From assembly GCA_937911445.1 (NCBI GenBank), contig CALDQY010000111.1, positions 1 to 5,854 on the forward strand: a stretch of 5,854 bases of DNA. The letters are read 5' to 3'. Position 1 is the stretch's first letter. Every line of letters begins with the position of its first letter. The DNA is from an uncultured Rhodobiaceae bacterium. Its GTDB lineage: Archaea; Thermoplasmatota; Poseidoniia; Poseidoniales; Poseidoniaceae. Shown one piece after another: positions 1 to 5,854 of this stretch. Position numbers and translations under genes: made by a program. The notes beneath the pieces were generated by a model that worked only from the letters and a program-made list of their open reading frames with translations, was not told the origin of the DNA and ran no database searches.

Positions 1-2766
1 ATCGATCCAGAAGTCCTTCGCCGTCTGATGGGTACTCGCAGTCTCGCTACTGAGATGACAGCGGAACAGTTGGACAAATACTACAGCGACAAGGCACCTG
101 TGCCACATTCACCTCAAACTCTGTTTGAACTGATGCAACACGGGGGTGGTCTCGATCGAGAATTCAATAATCCACTGTATCGCGAGAAGATGGAAGGCAT
201 TGAATTGGATACAATCCGATCTTGGGTTAAAGAACTTTGTAAGGCTGGAAAAATCACAAAAATCAACGGTACGGGTCAAGATGATATTGACGGCAAATGG
301 TTCAACCCGTTCATGGCAGAAATACACGGAACATTGGCTTGCTTGGCAGAAAGTGATTCAAATTCAATTGTCGACCTTCGTGATTTTGATACGAAGAATA
401 TGTCCTTTGAAATCGCTACTGAATTTGATGGTACAACGCCAACGGCATGGAAGACCATGTCCGTTGGAGATCCGCACGAAGCTCTTCGTGTGAAAATTCT
501 CGAAATCCTTGGTTCTGAAGGTCCGAAAACAACAGAATCGCTTCATCAAAGACTTCCTTTCCCGGAAAAATCTGTTGACCGTATCGTCCACGAGTTGGAG
601 ACACGTAACGTCATTTCCGTTGGCTTTTTCACACAAACCGATGAAGCTGAATTGATTTTGAAAGTCGATGAACATCGAATAACTGGTGGAGAAGAAGAGG
701 TTGTTGAGTACCGGTGGATTCAGAACCTCGTCTTGGACAAATCGTTCAAGAAATACGCTGACGTGTTTGATGCGTTCAACGAACATGTGTTGGTTCAAAA
801 GCAGCAAGAACTCCTTTACAGAATCGAAGATTTCCGTTTCAAGGACTGGAAGGATCTGCAACTTGATTCAGATGTTGTCAGCGGACGTTTGCTTCATAAC
901 CGAATGGGATACACAACAAAAAACAACATTCCTATGCTCTTGGGACTGAAACCCGAACCATGGATTGGGGCTATGGAAGAAGAGGTTCTTTCCAAACTCC
1001 ATCCAGATGAAAACATCACGCGCCAAGAACTGGTTCAAGATTTTCCCAAGGGAGAAGAACATCGTCAACTCGAGCGAGACGTCAAGAATGCCATTTCCAA
1101 CCTCGATCGCCAGATGTTGTTCGTTAAACAATTCGAAGAAGTCATTGGAAGAAGGCGACGTTTGTCCTTGTTCCACAAAGTTCACGGCGTCTATGAACCA
1201 ATGGATTTCGAAGACGCACTAGAAGAAGTTGTAAGGCGAATGGGACCCGTCAAAGCAAGCACGCTCCGCTTCTATGTTTCAAGAAATTACGAGGATCTTC
1301 TCGTGGCTTTGCACAATCTGGAAACCAGTGGTCGGATTTCAAAGGTGACGGCCCTCGTCCCCGATACAGAAGACTTCTATTGTACCCCTGCTGAAGTCGA
1401 AATGCTGCAAGTTCCAAGACGAGAAGATCGCACTATCCGTATCTTGACCCAATCAGACCCATATGTGTCTCGATTCATTTGGGAAGTTCGTTCAGCTCTC
1501 GATCGTGGTTGGTATTTGCCTGTCTTCAAGGGTGTTGATCCCGTTGGAAAGGTCCTCATGTTCCGGGTCAACGATTATCTTGAAATCAAGGACATGCATG
1601 TTCCGACAGCGTATTTTGAGGAATTCTGTGATGCGTTCCACATCCTCCTTGAAAACCATGCTGACCAGTTGGTTGACGTTGCTATTCTTACCAACGTCAA
1701 CAGCGAACCAATTTCAGAACTGAGTCAGCCAATGCGAGATGGACTTGAGCGTATAGGTTTCAAGCAAGTAGGAGAACGAATGATTCGTGGTGGTGTGGTC
1801 GATCCGCAGCCCAGAGAAATTGCCGAACGTGCCTTGTTCCATCAGCACCATCTGCATCAGGAAACACGACATGAAAACGAAACGTTAGCGCTTCGAAAAA
1901 TAAAGGAAATTCGAGACGATTTCGCTCTTCGTGGTCGATGCGAAGTGTTCAGGACCAACCTCAAATCGATGGCGAGTGCAAATCGCTTGCACAAGGGTGT
2001 TAACATGCGTGGACACCAGGTTTGGGCTCCCTACGAGTATTTCGAAAACCTGCTCACCATCCGTGGCATTCCTCCTGAGGAAGATTTGGTCGATATCATT
2101 GAATTCTTCAGCACGCAAACCGATCCGAACATCTTCAAAGAACGGCATGCATTGACCCAATCCGAATTCAGGAAACTGGTCCAGCCACTCATTCGTACCG
2201 GACACATTGTCGAAGATTTCCGTGGAGGATTCCGTGCAGTTCACCCACGAACCGACGAAGACCCCGTTCACTTACGCCGAGAATATTTACGCAACTTGGT
2301 GAGTGATTATCCAGTGATCACCATCAAGCAGCTGCTTCGGCTCTCAGGCACTCCATTCAAACCTGAGGAATTGAAAGCGGTTCTCAATGAGTTCGAAGAG
2401 GACGGAACGCTCGTCAAAGGATTCCTTATTGAAAATCTGCACGAAGTCTGCTGGGGAAGGAAAGAGCTGCTTGAATCTGCAAAATCGATCAATCCAATTC
2501 GAGACTTTGTCTTACCCCCTACGGACCCAATCGCACCGTACTTCGGTGACGTCTTGAAAGAAAAGTTTGGTTTTGGGAGCGCCTATCTTGTTTTCAAGAA
2601 TGCAGAGCCTGTCGCCGCTTTCAAAGCGAACACGCGAAACAAGACCATCGATGTAACAGATTACGAAGGAAGCGAAAAGGGTTGGCGCGTGGTCAAGGAA
2701 TTTGCTTGGGAGCATCAAATGCCACTCAAGACAGAACTCAGAATCGGCGGAAAGAAAATCGAATGA
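1..2766 (+). CDS. lhr: C-terminal part of an Lhr-type ATP-dependent DNA helicase (5' end outside window)
   Basis: Lhr proteins are large superfamily 2 DNA helicases used in DNA repair; their C-terminal half is a chain of winged-helix modules plus a beta module related to the AlkZ DNA glycosylase. The frame is open from base 1, so the ATG at 28 is probably internal and the RecA-like core lies upstream. Visible residues (1 = base 1) number 921. Winged-helix-like segments appear near 36-110, 157-212, 323-375, 403-462, 700-748 and 756-825. Residues 1-45 (IDPEVLRRL, then PVPHSPQTLFELM) resemble the junction after the Lhr core. The end (TDP at 841-843, PY at 845-846, YLVFKNAEPVAAF at 862-874) resembles the Lhr C-terminal beta module. 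Related-looking blocks with DP and GWYLPVFKGVDPVGKV lie near 480-530. There is a basic patch R384-R387 and a His-rich stretch at 614-624. The family call is from remembered patterns, not a search. Alternative: another winged-helix DNA-binding protein of the AlkZ/YcaQ type. The coding region is secure; the family name is moderately so. Confidence 0.62.
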   Translation: MDPEVLRRLMGTRSLATEMTAEQLDKYYSDKAPVPHSPQTLFELMQHGGGLDREFNNPLYREKMEGIELDTIRSWVKELCKAGKITKINGTGQDDIDGKWFNPFMAEIHGTLACLAESDSNSIVDLRDFDTKNMSFEIATEFDGTTPTAWKTMSVGDPHEALRVKILEILGSEGPKTTESLHQRLPFPEKSVDRIVHELETRNVISVGFFTQTDEAELILKVDEHRITGGEEEVVEYRWIQNLVLDKSFKKYADVFDAFNEHVLVQKQQELLYRIEDFRFKDWKDLQLDSDVVSGRLLHNRMGYTTKNNIPMLLGLKPEPWIGAMEEEVLSKLHPDENITRQELVQDFPKGEEHRQLERDVKNAISNLDRQMLFVKQFEEVIGRRRRLSLFHKVHGVYEPMDFEDALEEVVRRMGPVKASTLRFYVSRNYEDLLVALHNLETSGRISKVTALVPDTEDFYCTPAEVEMLQVPRREDRTIRILTQSDPYVSRFIWEVRSALDRGWYLPVFKGVDPVGKVLMFRVNDYLEIKDMHVPTAYFEEFCDAFHILLENHADQLVDVAILTNVNSEPISELSQPMRDGLERIGFKQVGERMIRGGVVDPQPREIAERALFHQHHLHQETRHENETLALRKIKEIRDDFALRGRCEVFRTNLKSMASANRLHKGVNMRGHQVWAPYEYFENLLTIRGIPPEEDLVDIIEFFSTQTDPNIFKERHALTQSEFRKLVQPLIRTGHIVEDFRGGFRAVHPRTDEDPVHLRREYLRNLVSDYPVITIKQLLRLSGTPFKPEELKAVLNEFEEDGTLVKGFLIENLHEVCWGRKELLESAKSINPIRDFVLPPTDPIAPYFGDVLKEKFGFGSAYLVFKNAEPVAAFKANTRNKTIDVTDYEGSEKGWRVVKEFAWEHQMPLKTELRIGGKKIE

Positions 2767-2841
2767 ACTTCGGATTTACGTTGTTGTTGGAGCCACAGAG
2801 GAAGGCAATGGAGTTATGAACGTCCAATCGCTGACAAGACC
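2767..2841 (+). promoter_or_regulatory. Intergenic gap with possible weak promoter of the secreted-protein gene
   Basis: These 75 bases separate the TGA of the upstream gene from the ATG at 2842. No purine-rich Shine-Dalgarno sits 5-10 bases before that ATG (the bases are CTGACAAGACC), so the message may be leaderless or otherwise non-SD. A weak AT-rich TATA-like element (GTTATGAA, 2813-2820) lies about 25 bases before the ATG, preceded by a purine-rich run (AGAGGAAGG, 2797-2805) that could act as a BRE-like element. That spacing would suit a leaderless archaeal transcript. GATTTACG at 2773-2780 is an equally weak alternative. No hairpin plus T-run terminator is evident. The two genes could also be co-transcribed. 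Confidence 0.2.
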
Positions 2842-5800
2842 ATGGCGAAAGGCTCCCCGACGGTCGCAACAGCATTGATTTTGATGATGTTGGCATCCAC
2901 ATGTCTTGTTGCTTCAACACAAGCGCAATCCAGTGTGGTCGAGGATATCGAAATCCTACATACAGCTGTCAATCCGGACAACAACAAAACGTATCACTTG
3001 CTCACTGCATCTTCATGGGAAGATGCTGCCTTCAAGGCACGATCTCTCGATGGATATCTAACGACCATTGATGATGCAGACGAAAACACATGGGTGTTCG
3101 ATACGTTTGCAAGCTTTGGTGACCAAAGCCGACATTTGTGGATTGGATTGAACGACGTCCAGGATGAAGGCATTTACCGTTGGCACGATGGAACTCCGTT
3201 CCTCTACCGAAATTGGGGTATTGACCAACCTACAGGTGGAGACGATTCCGACTATGTACACATCGCATCGACCAACATGGGCAACATCATGCCACAGACA
3301 TGGAACGATTTGGAAAACAATCCAGAATATTTCCCAGTCTATGGTGTCGTTGAAGTTGGACCTGGTGCTGACTTTTCCCTCCGATTTGATGGACATGGAG
3401 ACCACATTGTCATCGATCACGACGAAGGTTTGGTAGCCAATGGAACCTTGAGTATTGAAGCCACTATCAAAGCAACGAGTCTTGACGGCATTCGGTTCAT
3501 TACCATGAAGGGCGATTATGGATGGGGAATGTACCTCTCGAATGGTGCCGTTGGTTACGCATCCGAATACAGCCTCTCCAAACATCCAACATCCAACATG
3601 AGCATCACAGAAAACACGTGGCACACCATCGGCGTACATGTTATCGAAGGCGTTGGTGGCATGTTTACCATTGATGGCGTTCCTGCAGGAAACATTTCAG
3701 CCGAAGATGCCAACATTCCCGAGGGAGATTTTGGATCCAATGATTGTTTCACATCTGGTGACGCATGCGATGAATTGTACGTCGCTCGAATGGGTGCAGG
3801 ATGCGATTGCTACCACTTTGAGGGAATCATCGACGACGTCACCATTTCGTTCTACGAGGACGATATGTGGGAACCGTTCAGCCACTGGACCTTTTGGGAA
3901 GGCGAAGGAGGCGATACTGGTGATGCATTGAACGATGCAACAATGAATCGTGTCGGAATAATTCACGGGGCGGATTGGGTCATGCCTGACGGTTCAATCG
4001 TTGCTCAGGCCGTTGAACTGCTCAATGATGATACCTTGTTCATTGAGGGAATTAAAGAAGGCGATACACTTCTTTTCTATGCAGATATCGACGACTACAC
4101 ATTCATGCTCGACATCTACATGTGGGGTTGGTCAGAAGAGTTCTACGAGGATTGGGATTTCGAGTATGAATCCAACTTGCAGTTTGAGGCCTACGTCGGC
4201 TACGACAAAATCCCAGCTCCTTGGGACTATGACGATGAATTGACGGGATATTATGGGTCTGTTTGGAATTCCTGGTCATGGCCAGAATCCGATGTTGTTT
4301 GGTTCTCAATTGTTGCTTTGTCTGATTTGGATGAATTTGAGATTCAAGCCACGTGGGAAGTAGCTGAAGAGCCACCGAGCCTCGATGAAATGACGCAATT
4401 GTTCAACGGCGTTCCTATCACGTCCCAGACCGTTGCATCCGACCGAGACAGTTGGGATGCAGCAGTTGAATACTACTACGTGAACGTCACAGATTCACTC
4501 ACTGAACTCAGAATTGAAACCTATGGTGGGAAAGGAAACATCGATCTTGTCCTTTCGTCAGGTGGCCCAATCGATCCAAATTACTACTACTATTACGAAG
4601 AACCGTTTTTTGGTGAGTTTTCAAATGAAGGCACGCAACAAAGCAACATTGCTTGGTCGAGCAACGATGGTAATGGGGAGGAAGTCAATCTCTTCGACGT
4701 TGAACCCGGTATTTACTACATCACAGCCTTCACCTATCGCAAGGCCACTGATTTTACAATCGTGGCTGATTTCACATACGCACCAGCCAACGCTGATCCA
4801 TCCACTGCCATCGAATTGCAAGATGGTATTGCCTATGGACCGATGAGCGGGTACAATGGGCTCGATCAGTATTTCTTCATCGAGGTTCCAACTGGTACGG
4901 AGCGTCTGGAAGTTGATTTAGACGGTGGTTTTGGCGAAGCAACATTGCACATGCGCTACGAGAACACACCAACTGCAAGCGAGGCTGATCATCACTCAGG
5001 AGCGCCGGGTGCTGGCGACAAAATTGGATTCAACAATCCAACCCCGGGTAAATGGCACATTATGCTTGACTCTGAAAGTGTGTTCAGTGGTGTTTCGATT
5101 ACAGCGTCCTTCGAAGACCTCTACGTTTGGGAGTACGATGGTACGCCGATCGAGTTGTTCAACGATGAAGACGTCGACGGACTCAGCGCTCCTGCTGGAG
5201 AAGAACTCTACTTCTATGTCGATCTTGAGTCACGTGCAGAGGAACTCATTATCACTACATACGGTGGAGAAGGTTCGCTGTACATTACTGCCGATGGCGA
5301 AGTCGACTACGATGATTTCTTTGGATTCGATGATTTCGATGAGTTTGAATTCTCAGAAGAAGACATCTTTGGAGAAGAATTCACGTCATACGGAGAGGGG
5401 ACTAACCATGAATTGTACATCTTCTCGCCAGCAGCAGGACGATTCGATATCTCTGTGATCGCAGAAGACGATTTTTCGGATGTCTCCATCGTTGCATATT
5501 GGAAAACAAGCGATCGTCCTGGTCCAGAACCAGAACCTGAACCTGAACCTGAGGAAATCATAGAGTGTGATGATGGATTGGAGGATTTCTTCGAAGAATC
5601 CGACATTAACGGTGACGGCATGATGAATGCAGACGAGTTCCGCCGCTCGGGCGCACCTGGAGACGTCGAATTCAGCGACATTGACATTTCAGGAGATGGA
5701 TTGATTGAATTCACCGAGGTATTGGCATTTGTTTGTAACTGTGAAAACGAGCTTGACCTCTTCGTGGTACAACTTCCAGATAAAACAGCAGCAGAATTCT

Positions 5801-5854
5801 TTGAGCAGTTGCCGTTCAAGAACGACATTGATATCGAAGTTCTCGATATGAACC
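2842..5854 (+). CDS. Large secreted multidomain adhesin-like protein: C-type lectin-like, LamG-like, PPC-like repeats, EF-hands (3' end outside window)
   Basis: This is probably an exported, calcium-dependent surface or released protein that binds glycans or particles; the function is inferred from domains only. The frame is open from the ATG to the window end (1004 residues, no stop). This ATG is the first in-frame start after the preceding TGA and gives a signal peptide: Lys3, hydrophobic core about 8-24, probable cleavage after TQA (26-28). Cys21 is not in a good lipobox. Order: C-type-lectin-like 49-173; LamG-like 178-340; a second LamG-like start motif 348-384; a divergent Trp/Tyr-rich beta unit about 385-508; three PPC-like units about 514-646, 647-757 and 758-887; Pro-Glu linker 895-904; EF-hand loops 921-932 and 948-959; a new domain begins about 970. 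The protein is very acidic, with few Lys. Cysteines occur only at 21, 302, 309, 321, 323, 909, 965 and 967. No catalytic domain is visible; any protease, anchor or transmembrane segment would be downstream. The coding call is strong; the role is tentative. Confidence 0.9.
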   Translation, partial: MAKGSPTVATALILMMLASTCLVASTQAQSSVVEDIEILHTAVNPDNNKTYHLLTASSWEDAAFKARSLDGYLTTIDDADENTWVFDTFASFGDQSRHLWIGLNDVQDEGIYRWHDGTPFLYRNWGIDQPTGGDDSDYVHIASTNMGNIMPQTWNDLENNPEYFPVYGVVEVGPGADFSLRFDGHGDHIVIDHDEGLVANGTLSIEATIKATSLDGIRFITMKGDYGWGMYLSNGAVGYASEYSLSKHPTSNMSITENTWHTIGVHVIEGVGGMFTIDGVPAGNISAEDANIPEGDFGSNDCFTSGDACDELYVARMGAGCDCYHFEGIIDDVTISFYEDDMWEPFSHWTFWEGEGGDTGDALNDATMNRVGIIHGADWVMPDGSIVAQAVELLNDDTLFIEGIKEGDTLLFYADIDDYTFMLDIYMWGWSEEFYEDWDFEYESNLQFEAYVGYDKIPAPWDYDDELTGYYGSVWNSWSWPESDVVWFSIVALSDLDEFEIQATWEVAEEPPSLDEMTQLFNGVPITSQTVASDRDSWDAAVEYYYVNVTDSLTELRIETYGGKGNIDLVLSSGGPIDPNYYYYYEEPFFGEFSNEGTQQSNIAWSSNDGNGEEVNLFDVEPGIYYITAFTYRKATDFTIVADFTYAPANADPSTAIELQDGIAYGPMSGYNGLDQYFFIEVPTGTERLEVDLDGGFGEATLHMRYENTPTASEADHHSGAPGAGDKIGFNNPTPGKWHIMLDSESVFSGVSITASFEDLYVWEYDGTPIELFNDEDVDGLSAPAGEELYFYVDLESRAEELIITTYGGEGSLYITADGEVDYDDFFGFDDFDEFEFSEEDIFGEEFTSYGEGTNHELYIFSPAAGRFDISVIAEDDFSDVSIVAYWKTSDRPGPEPEPEPEPEEIIECDDGLEDFFEESDINGDGMMNADEFRRSGAPGDVEFSDIDISGDGLIEFTEVLAFVCNCENELDLFVVQLPDKTAAEFFEQLPFKNDIDIEVLDMN
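2986..3360 (+). other. C-type-lectin-like domain (residues 49-173 of the secreted protein)
   Basis: The segment has the family's landmarks in order: a helix-1 region with SSWEDAAFKARSLDGYLTTI (58-77), the core LWIGLND (99-105), GIYRWHDGTP (110-119), a Tyr/Trp pair (Y122, W125), a QP motif (129-130) followed by acidic residues, WND (154-156) and a closing YGVVEV strand (167-172). In this family the E/Q-P-N/D and WND motifs form the calcium and sugar site. Here WND is intact, but the third position of the first motif is Thr131. The usual disulfide cysteines are all absent, as is often seen in prokaryotic versions. Glycan binding is possible, not shown. Confidence 0.8.
3373..3861 (+). other. LamG / concanavalin-A-like domain (residues 178-340 of the secreted protein)
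   Basis: The fold signature is clear: FSLRFDGHGDHIVI (178-191), LSIEATIKA (203-211), the central TWHTIGVHVIEG (259-270), FTIDGVPAGNI (275-285), then YHFEGIIDDVTISFY (324-338), which matches the closing G-x-IDDV-x-I strand of LamG-like jelly rolls. Such domains bind glycans or proteins, often with calcium. Four cysteines (302, 309, 321, 323) cluster in the late loop, enough for two disulfides or a metal site. The domain follows the lectin-like domain after a short PGAD linker. Confidence 0.8.
4381..5502 (+). repeat. Three tandem PPC-like beta units in the secreted protein (residues 514-887)
   Basis: Three units of about 110-135 residues share one pattern and resemble bacterial pre-peptidase C-terminal (PPC) domains. 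Each has a strand with paired aromatics (YYYVNV 544-549, QYFFIEV 676-682, LYFYVDL 789-795), then an x-L-x-(V/I) strand leading into a Gly-Gly turn (ETYGGKGNIDLVL 559-571, DLDGGFGEATLHM 692-704, TTYGGEGSLYI 805-815), and a closing P-G or A-G strand (EPGIYYITAF 621-630, TPGKWHIML 734-742, PAAGRFDISV 863-872). The repeats are diverged at DNA level. PPC domains usually accompany secreted enzymes; no enzyme domain is seen here. A more divergent unit at about 385-508 may belong to the set. Confidence 0.65.
5305..5382 (+). repeat. Acidic/phenylalanine low-complexity segment (residues 822-847)
   Basis: Twenty-six residues consist almost entirely of Asp, Glu and Phe with a few Gly, for example DDFFGFDDFDEFEF at 824-837. 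At DNA level the nonamer GATGATTTC occurs at 5311-5319 and again at 5329-5337. The segment sits inside the last PPC-like unit, between its Gly-Gly strand and its closing strand, so it is an inserted loop rather than a linker. The frame stays open throughout. Replication slippage of GAT/TTC codons could have produced it; a calcium-binding or aromatic contact role is possible but unproven. Confidence 0.6.
5524..5553 (+). repeat. Pro-Glu dipeptide repeat linker (residues 895-904)
   Basis: Five Pro-Glu dipeptides in a row are encoded by a CCA/CCT-GAA/GAG hexamer repeat. Such Pro-Glu runs form stiff extended spacers. This one separates the beta-sandwich part from the EF-hand part. The hexamers are not identical, so the repeat is partly decayed. 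Confidence 0.9.
5602..5718 (+). other. Pair of EF-hand calcium-binding loops (residues 921-959)
   Basis: Two 12-residue loops fit the canonical EF-hand. Loop 1 is DINGDGMMNADE (921-932), with ligands at D921, N923, D925, N929 and E932 and Gly at position 6. Loop 2 is DISGDGLIEFTE (948-959), with D948, S950, D952, E956 and E959 and Gly at position 6. Only 15 residues separate them, which is short for a standard EF-hand pair and closer to dockerin-like or extracellular compact pairs. Cysteines at 909, 965 and 967 flank the pair and may staple it. Calcium binding is well supported by the motif; its role is probably structural. Confidence 0.88.

Noticed and set aside
2764..2844. Both genes lie in the same frame with no stop between the TGA at 2764 and the ATG at 2842, suggesting possible readthrough fusion.
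   Set aside because: A readthrough product would bury a good signal peptide inside a DNA-repair protein. With only 25 codons in between, absence of a stop is unremarkable.
2881..2949. Possible lipoprotein signal with Cys21.
   Set aside because: The residues before the Cys (A18-S19-T20) do not make a lipobox; a standard signal-peptidase cleavage near Ala28 fits better.
3058..3639. Reverse-strand open frame of 193 codons.
   Set aside because: It lies wholly opposite the lectin-like and LamG-like domains, whose + strand translation shows clear family motifs, and it has no recognisable product.
4925..5458. Second + strand open frame of 177 codons within the secreted-protein gene.
   Set aside because: It overlaps the PPC-like repeats in another frame, and its Ser/Thr-rich composition has no domain pattern, as expected of an out-of-frame shadow.
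5307..5828. Reverse-strand open frame of 173 codons with Gly-Ser repeats.
   Set aside because: It is the antisense shadow of the acidic and Pro-Glu coding stretch; the Gly-Ser run is just the complement of the Pro-Glu hexamers.
1..5854. CRISPR array, insertion sequence, tRNA, rRNA or defence system.
   Set aside because: No regularly spaced repeats, terminal inverted repeats, transposase motifs or structured RNA patterns were seen. Coding sequence covers all but 75 bases.

Overview
The window looks like a fragment of an uncultured marine archaeal genome. The best guess is a Marine Group II euryarchaeote (Poseidoniales, Thermoplasmatota) or a close relative. This rests on an Lhr-type winged-helix protein next to a very large, acidic, secreted protein. 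That second protein combines C-type-lectin-like, LamG-like, pre-peptidase-C-like (PPC) and EF-hand parts with a Pro-Glu linker, a style common in those plankton. No rRNA, tRNA or phylogenetic marker gene is present, so the placement is inference.

Layout: two genes on the + strand fill almost the whole window, and both are cut by its edges. Positions 1-2766 hold the C-terminal 921 residues of a long protein whose frame is open to the first base. Its string of winged-helix segments and closing beta module resemble the C-terminal region of the Lhr family of DNA helicases. The helicase core would lie upstream and is not visible. Positions 2767-2841 are a 75-base intergenic gap with no clear Shine-Dalgarno before the next start and no convincing terminator.

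From 2842 to the window end runs the first 1004 residues of a secreted protein. In order it has a signal peptide, a cysteine-free C-type-lectin-like domain, a LamG/concanavalin-A-like domain with a four-cysteine cluster, a stray LamG-like N-terminal motif, one divergent and three clear PPC-like beta units, a Pro-Glu linker, two canonical EF-hand loops, and the start of another domain.

The two genes share strand and reading frame but have no evident functional link: one is intracellular DNA repair, the other cell-surface binding. Their adjacency looks incidental. The secreted protein is the more novel part. It looks like a calcium-dependent adhesin or glycan/particle-binding protein. Aromatic and acidic insertions recur at about the same place in three of its four beta units. 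I see no mobile element, CRISPR array, RNA gene or defence system.
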